Below are positions 1-4,003 of a stretch of 5,931 bases of DNA, piece by piece. Origin of the DNA: an uncultured Candidatus Altimarinota bacterium (GTDB lineage Bacteria > Patescibacteriota > Gracilibacteria > CAIRYL01); contig CAMZKZ010000013.1 in the NCBI GenBank assembly GCA_947311645.1, positions 1 to 5,931 of the forward strand, written 5' to 3'. Made by a program: the position numbers and the translations under genes. The notes below the pieces were generated by a model. The model saw nothing but the letters and a program-made list of their open reading frames with translations, was not told the DNA's origin and made no database searches. The stretch's first letter is position 1; each line of letters opens with the position of its first letter.

Positions 1-33
1 AGAGAGAGTGAAAGAGAGAGAGAGAGTTTTTTT
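1..33. repeat. GA-rich purine tract followed by a T run
   Basis: Bases 1-26 are almost pure alternating GA (interrupted by a single T at position 9 and an AAA at 11-13), followed directly by seven T (27-33). It is a simple-sequence tract at the cut edge of the window. It could be the right arm of a terminator whose CT-rich left arm lies outside, or the low-complexity tail of an upstream gene: frame 2 is open to a TAA at 47-49. The window does not contain enough to choose. Confidence 0.6.
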
Positions 34-201
34 ACAACCTGAATCATAAAAATATATTAAAAAATAAGTATATAATCAATTGTAACAAATATTTTAAAAT
101 GTTTTATATATTAGTCTTGCATTTTTTATATAATATGTTTTCAAATGGATATATATGTATTATACTTTTTATAAAATTGTTATTTTAAATTTATTATATT
201 T
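34..201. other. AT-rich non-coding region upstream of the SLH gene
   Basis: This stretch is extremely AT-rich, with many TATA-like words and no convincing open frame on either strand. It holds the promoter of the plus-strand operon (separate entry). I see no riboswitch-like conserved structure, no clear DnaA box series and no strong inverted repeat. No Shine-Dalgarno-like purine stretch (GGAG, AGGA) precedes the ATG at 202. Confidence 0.5.
138..166 (+). promoter_or_regulatory. Candidate sigma70-type promoter of the SLH-coaW operon
   Basis: A TTTTCA box at 138-143 (4 of 6 matches to TTGACA) lies 17 bp upstream of TATACT at 161-166 (5 of 6 matches to TATAAT). Transcription would start near 173, giving a leader of about 29 nt. 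A second TATAAT at 129-134 has no good -35 box. In DNA this AT-rich such matches arise often by chance, so this is a weak call resting mainly on position and spacing. Confidence 0.35.
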
Positions 202-1179
202 ATGAAATCTACATTTTCTACATGTCTAATAGGAGCAATGCTCTTTATTTCTTCTGGGGTTTCAGCGCAATCATTTTCTGATGTTTCAACAAGTTCGAAA
301 TATTATAATGCAATTGAAACACTTGCTAATGCAAATATTGTGAATGGATATGATGATGGAACATTTAAACCAGAACAATCGGTGAATAGAGTGGAAGCTT
401 TAAAAATGATTTTAAATGCTGCACAAATTTCTCCATCAGTAGCAACAGGAAGTTTTTCTGATGTTGAATCAAGTGCATGGTTTGCTCCATTTGTATATAC
501 TGCACAATCAAAAGGTATTGTTTCTGGAGATGGAAATACTGGAGCATTTAAACCAGCACGAACAGTTATTAAGGCAGAATTTTTGAAAATGGCACTCCTT
601 GGGTTTGACCATAATGTAAACAAGCATAATGGAAAAACAAATGTTGCAGCAGATGTTCCAAATGATGCATGGTTTGTTCCATATATGAGTTATGCACGAA
701 CACTTCTTATTATTGATCCAGATGCAAATGATAAGTTGTATCCAACAAAAACACTTTCGCGTGGAGAATGTGCAGAAATTTTGTATCAATTGATTATTTT
801 AAAACAAGGAGGAAATACACAAAAATATTTAAAGCTTACAGAATCTGAATTATTAAATGTAATTTTAAAACTTTCGGAAGATAAACTTGCAGATGCACGA
901 ACTCATGTAGATTCTTCGGTGCAATATTCTGAACTTGCACTTCAATCTGCACCAGATGAAGGAATCGTGAAAGCAGCAAATGAAATTGCAAAAGGAATGC
1001 AAGATTTGGTAACGGCATATGAAGCAGGAGTAAATGGAGAAGGTGATAGACTTGTACAATTTGCAAATTCGGCAAAAGAAAAAGCTGGAATTGCATATTC
1101 ATATCATACTTCAACACAGCCAATTGGAAGAAAAATAAAAGAATATGCAGATGCTCTTCTTTCACAAGTTTCTCAATAA
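202..1179 (+). CDS. Exported protein with three SLH repeats and a helical C-terminal domain
   Basis: The 325-residue product starts with a signal peptide: a lysine at residue 2, a hydrophobic core at about 8-19, and a VSA/QS cleavage site after residue 22. Three S-layer homology repeats follow at about 25-75, 85-135 and 148-200. The first two begin FSDV and carry the family's dGtFkP and R-x-E/K-x-E-x-x-K-M signatures (DDGTFKP, NRVEALKM; GAFKP, KAEFLKM); the third is more diverged, with ADVPNDAWF and SRGECAEIL. SLH triplets typically bind secondary cell-wall polymers, so the mature protein is probably held at the cell surface by its N-terminal half. Residues 210-325 are predicted helical, rich in Ala, Glu and Lys, and match no family I recognise; they may form the functional or spacer domain. 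The ATG is chosen because the signal peptide begins there, although no ribosome binding site is visible. The stop is TAA, and the pantothenate kinase-like gene starts 9 bp later, suggesting co-transcription. Identification of the SLH repeats is secure; the specific role is unknown. Confidence 0.9.
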   Translation: MKSTFSTCLIGAMLFISSGVSAQSFSDVSTSSKYYNAIETLANANIVNGYDDGTFKPEQSVNRVEALKMILNAAQISPSVATGSFSDVESSAWFAPFVYTAQSKGIVSGDGNTGAFKPARTVIKAEFLKMALLGFDHNVNKHNGKTNVAADVPNDAWFVPYMSYARTLLIIDPDANDKLYPTKTLSRGECAEILYQLIILKQGGNTQKYLKLTESELLNVILKLSEDKLADARTHVDSSVQYSELALQSAPDEGIVKAANEIAKGMQDLVTAYEAGVNGEGDRLVQFANSAKEKAGIAYSYHTSTQPIGRKIKEYADALLSQVSQ

Positions 1180-1188
1180 TTTATACAA

Positions 1189-2064
1189 ATGAAATTTGCT
1201 CTCGATTTTGGAGGATCAACAATTGATATACATTACATCAAAGATACTATTAAAGAGTTTCACTCGCTTGAGTCGAAACTCTTTAATAAAAATATTAAAA
1301 ATTTTATAGAGCAATCAGAAAAAGCGAAACTTATTCGTATTCTTGAAGCGTTTAAAATTTTTTCGTTTCTTTCATCTACAGAGGTTCATGTTTTGTGTAT
1401 TACAGGAGGATTTTCGCATACTATGAAACACTCTCCACATGCTGATATACATATAACACTTGCTGGGTATAGATTTTCTCTCTGCATTATATCTGAATTT
1501 TCTGCGATAGGAAAAGGTGCAGCAGTGGCATCTCGGTATACATCTGGAATTGCAGTATCGCTCGGAACTGGTACAGCAATGGTTCTGTTTAATGCAGATG
1601 CAGAAACATATACTCATATTAAAGGAACTGGTCTAGGTGGTGGAACATTTATTGGACTGGGAAAAGCACTACTGGGTATTTCTGATTTTAATGAAATATC
1701 TCTTCTTGCCCAAAAAGGTAAAAAAGAAAAGATTGACTTATCAATAGGGGAAATTACAGGAGGTGATATTGATTTATTGCCTGCATCTGCAACTGCTTCA
1801 AATTTTGCAAAATATACCCATACAACTTCTCATGCAGATATTGCTCTTGGAATTTCTACACTGATAGCAGAATCAATAACAGCACTTGCTATTGAAAAAT
1901 GCTTACGGTATAAGCAAACATCTATTGTTTTTGGTGGAAAATTTTCCAAACTTTCTATTCTAAGAACGCATGTGGAGGCAACTACAAAACTCTTTAATAT
2001 TCGTGCAATTTTTCCTGAACATTCTGAATATATAACAGTTATTGGAGCATATGCACATTCGTAA
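1189..2064 (+). CDS. coaW: Type II pantothenate kinase-like protein (CoaW/fumble family)
   Basis: The 291-residue protein resembles bacterial type II pantothenate kinases of the ASKHA fold, which phosphorylate pantothenate with ATP in the first step of coenzyme A synthesis in the cytoplasm. The N-terminus FALDFGGS (3-10) corresponds to the family's phosphate-binding GIDAGGT. LCITGG (69-74) matches the staphylococcal LCLTGG. SEFSAIGKG (102-110) contains Glu103, which aligns with the catalytic glutamate of the FVEFDA motif. VSLGTGTA (123-130) and KGTGLGGGTFIGLGKALLG (145-163) are the nucleotide-binding glycine loops, and ISDFNEISLLAQKG (164-177) plus ASATASNFAK (199-208) are further family blocks. 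Length is close to the usual 265-290. Residues 20-60 are the least conserved part and contain an unusual coding-strand hairpin (separate entry). The start is fixed by homology, since the family begins only one or two residues before this beta strand; no Shine-Dalgarno site precedes it. It probably shares a transcript with the SLH gene and ends 17 bp from convergent argS. Substrate specificity is inferred: pantetheine or another pantothenate derivative is possible. Confidence 0.82.
   Translation: MKFALDFGGSTIDIHYIKDTIKEFHSLESKLFNKNIKNFIEQSEKAKLIRILEAFKIFSFLSSTEVHVLCITGGFSHTMKHSPHADIHITLAGYRFSLCIISEFSAIGKGAAVASRYTSGIAVSLGTGTAMVLFNADAETYTHIKGTGLGGGTFIGLGKALLGISDFNEISLLAQKGKKEKIDLSIGEITGGDIDLLPASATASNFAKYTHTTSHADIALGISTLIAESITALAIEKCLRYKQTSIVFGGKFSKLSILRTHVEATTKLFNIRAIFPEHSEYITVIGAYAHS
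1248..1288 (+). repeat. Perfect 13-bp inverted repeat (hairpin) inside coaW
   Basis: Bases 1248-1260 pair perfectly with 1276-1288, with core arms TAAAGAGTTT and AAACTCTTTA. Within the 15-base loop, ACTC (1262-1265) can pair with GAGT (1270-1273) around a GCTT tetraloop, so nearly the whole 41-base element can fold as one hairpin. It lies about 60 bases after the coaW start, in codons 20-34, where the protein is poorly conserved. No T run follows, so it is not a typical intrinsic terminator. A role in mRNA processing, attenuation or regulator binding is conjecture. Confidence 0.7.
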
Positions 2065-2081
2065 AATAAAGAGGAGAAGGG
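2065..2081. other. 17-bp gap between convergent coaW and argS
   Basis: The two genes end tail to tail across a purine-rich gap. No hairpin with a T run can be seen in the gap or in the adjoining gene ends on either strand, so termination here is either factor-dependent or leaky, giving overlapping antisense transcripts. Confidence 0.6.
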
Positions 2082-3854
2082 TTACATATTTTCCACTGTT
2101 TTTATACCAAGGCAATATAATCCGTTTTTCATAATATTTTTAAATACAGAGATGATTGCAATATTGTATTCATAATCTGGATTTGTTGTATCGGCAATTT
2201 TTGTATGTGCATAAAACGAACTAAATTCACTGGCTATATCATATAAATAATTCGCAAGATTGTGGGAACTTAATGTTTCGAGAGATATTTCGAGTACAGA
2301 TTCAAATTGTGCAAACTTTTTTTCAAGAACGGTAATGTCTGCATTTCGTGCAGAAAGAGATGTTGTTATGTCTGAAAGATTTTCAATTTTATTGAGTATA
2401 GAATTTGCTCGAACATATGAATATAAAAGATATGGTCCTGTATTTCCAGAAAAATCGAGTGCAACTTTTTCATCGTATACAATATCTTTTCCTGCAGAGA
2501 CTTTTAAAATTGAATATTTAATAGCAGACATTGCAATGTTTTGTGCAATATTTGTTTTTTCTGTATGAGAAAAATCTGACAGAGATGAGTTTTCTTGAGA
2601 CTCCATTTTTTGGAAAACATTTTCTTTTGCTTCATCTATCCATTCTTGTGCACGAATTATACCACCTGTTCGAGATGACATTTTTCCTGTTTTGAGTTTT
2701 AAAATTCCATGTGCTCTATGCATTGTTTTTGCTTTCCATTCTGGGTTTATTAACCCCGCGGCTTCTTTTACAATGGTAAAATATTCTTTTTGATCTCCTC
2801 CGGTAATAGTAAGTGAATAATCGGGGTTGTATTTTTCCCATTTTTTATAAAAGAGTCCAATATCTTTTGCTTCATATGTGGGAAGTCCTTCAGAGTTTAT
2901 AAAGACTCGAGTATGGTATCCAAACTTTTCTCCTTCAAAAATAATTGCTTTTTCTGGTTGAGAAAATACTTTTTTCCCTTTTGGTGCAGTGTTTTCTTTT
3001 ACAATTCTTTCGCCATCTGTAAATGTAGAACTTTCTAAAAAGTAATGGTCAAATTTTGATCCTAATATTTCATAAATAGTTTCGAGGTATTCCAAAGACC
3101 ATTTGCATCCCATAGTATATATTTTTGCAAGATCTGGGTTTGATTCTGGATTGGTTACAATTGTATAAATTTCTTTATTTATTTGTGTTATTTCATTTTT
3201 TGCATTGTTTATATTTTCAGAAAAATGTTTTTCTCCGAATACATAGCATTTTCCAAGAAATTTTTGTTTTTCATATGGTGTTTTTTGTAGTGGAAGTTCT
3301 TCGCCAATATTTTGAATACCCCATAATGCTTTTGCAATATGCATTCCAACATCTCCTTGAAATGTTACATTTTTCACAGTTGCACCAGCAAATTGTGCAA
3401 GTCTATAAAAAGATTCTCCAATAACATTTGTCATTACATGTCCAATATGAATTTCTTTAAAAAGATTTGGGTCTGTATGTTCTGCTATAAAAACTTTATT
3501 GGTAAGTCGTTGTGTTTTTCCAATATTTTCTCCTGCATGTAGAAAAGTCTGTAAGCTGTTTGTGTAGTACTGTTTTGATATAAAAAAATTAAGAAATCCT
3601 GGTCCTGCAATTTCTATTTTTTCAATAGCAGTATTTTCCGATTTTTTTATACATGTATGTATTTCAGAGAGGAGATTTTCTGCTATTTCTCGTGGATTTT
3701 TTTGAAGAATTTTTGAAAGTTGTAGTGCTATAGTACATGCAAAATCTCCATTTTTTACATCATTTGTTTGTGATACTTGAATTTTATCTGTATCAAAAGT
3801 AATGTCTAAATTGTGAAGTGCTTGCGAAAGGAGGGTGATTATTTGCGTTTTCAT
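2082..3854 (-). CDS. argS: Arginyl-tRNA synthetase
   Basis: This 590-residue class I aminoacyl-tRNA synthetase attaches arginine to tRNA-Arg using ATP in the cytoplasm. All expected parts are present. The ArgS-specific N-terminal tRNA D-loop-recognition domain occupies about 1-91, with the diagnostic GDFACTIALQLSK at 36-48 and GPGFLNF at 84-90. The Rossmann catalytic core contains the HIGH signature at 136-139, within DPNLFKEIHIGH, and QGDVGMH at 166-172. The second signature is KMSSR at 391-395, a clean KMSKS-type loop of the kind many ArgS proteins lack. The C-terminal DALR anticodon-binding helical bundle begins near 440 and includes SGNTGPYLLYSYVRA (469-483) and the final SSHNLANYLYDIASEFSSFY block. 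Length is slightly above the usual 550-580, and the C-terminus GIKTVENM matches the normal end of the family, so the gene is complete. The ATG is the only start giving a full N-terminal domain; no Shine-Dalgarno site precedes it. The wording around the HIGH motif recalls CPR/Patescibacteria homologues, which informs the taxonomic guess. It appears to be transcribed alone, from the 3855-3921 region. Confidence 0.97.
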   Translation of the reverse strand: MKTQIITLLSQALHNLDITFDTDKIQVSQTNDVKNGDFACTIALQLSKILQKNPREIAENLLSEIHTCIKKSENTAIEKIEIAGPGFLNFFISKQYYTNSLQTFLHAGENIGKTQRLTNKVFIAEHTDPNLFKEIHIGHVMTNVIGESFYRLAQFAGATVKNVTFQGDVGMHIAKALWGIQNIGEELPLQKTPYEKQKFLGKCYVFGEKHFSENINNAKNEITQINKEIYTIVTNPESNPDLAKIYTMGCKWSLEYLETIYEILGSKFDHYFLESSTFTDGERIVKENTAPKGKKVFSQPEKAIIFEGEKFGYHTRVFINSEGLPTYEAKDIGLFYKKWEKYNPDYSLTITGGDQKEYFTIVKEAAGLINPEWKAKTMHRAHGILKLKTGKMSSRTGGIIRAQEWIDEAKENVFQKMESQENSSLSDFSHTEKTNIAQNIAMSAIKYSILKVSAGKDIVYDEKVALDFSGNTGPYLLYSYVRANSILNKIENLSDITTSLSARNADITVLEKKFAQFESVLEISLETLSSHNLANYLYDIASEFSSFYAHTKIADTTNPDYEYNIAIISVFKNIMKNGLYCLGIKTVENM

Positions 3855-3885
3855 AAGAGTATAATTTTGAAATATCTATAAAGTA

Positions 3886-3891
3886 AGTATA
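3886..3891 (-). promoter_or_regulatory. Candidate -10 box of argS
   Basis: On the minus strand TATACT lies about 32 bases upstream of the argS ATG, which would give a leader of roughly 25 nt. No good -35 hexamer is present at 16-18 bp spacing. A second TATACT at 3858-3863 is so close to the ATG that transcription would begin at or within the start codon. The promoter must lie in this AT-rich zone, between the terminator and argS, but the exact element is uncertain. Confidence 0.3.
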
Positions 3892-3921
3892 AGTAATTAT
3901 ATATTAAGCTTTATTTTGTAC

Positions 3922-3950
3922 AAAAAAAAGAGCATTCCGCTCTTTTTTTT
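3922..3950 (-). terminator. Rho-independent terminator, symmetrical, downstream of the dockerin-protein gene
   Basis: A perfect 12-bp stem pairs 3922-3933 (eight A then GAGC) with 3939-3950 (GCTC then eight T) around a five-base loop (ATTCC on the plus strand). The A/T tracts at both ends mean it can terminate transcription in either direction. On the minus strand it lies 53 bases past the stop codon of the 4004-5931 gene and ahead of argS, so it most likely ends that transcript and insulates argS. Confidence 0.9.
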
Positions 3951-4003
3951 AACTTTTTAAACTTTTGCTTTTAATACGTTTTCGGCTTAATTATATTTTC
4001 ACT

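Noticed and set aside
2..49. C-terminal end of an upstream gene, frame 2 ending in TAA at 47-49
   Set aside because: Only 15 low-complexity codons are visible and another frame is also open until 40-42, so coding cannot be supported.
2260..2568. Plus-strand open frame within argS
   Set aside because: It is antisense to the conserved DALR domain and has no family features. The other opposite-strand frames inside argS, coaW and the SLH gene were dismissed for the same reason.
202..3854. Recoded genetic code (UGA as glycine) as in Gracilibacteria/Absconditabacteria
   Set aside because: All four genes reach homologous or full-length ends without any in-frame TGA, and glycine is written with GGN codons. 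The window therefore gives no support for recoding, though it cannot exclude it for the genome.
3858..3886. Leaderless argS promoter (TTACTT, 17 bp, TATACT)
   Set aside because: The -35 box matches consensus at only two positions, and the -10 box ends just three bases before the ATG, which would put the transcript start inside the start codon.
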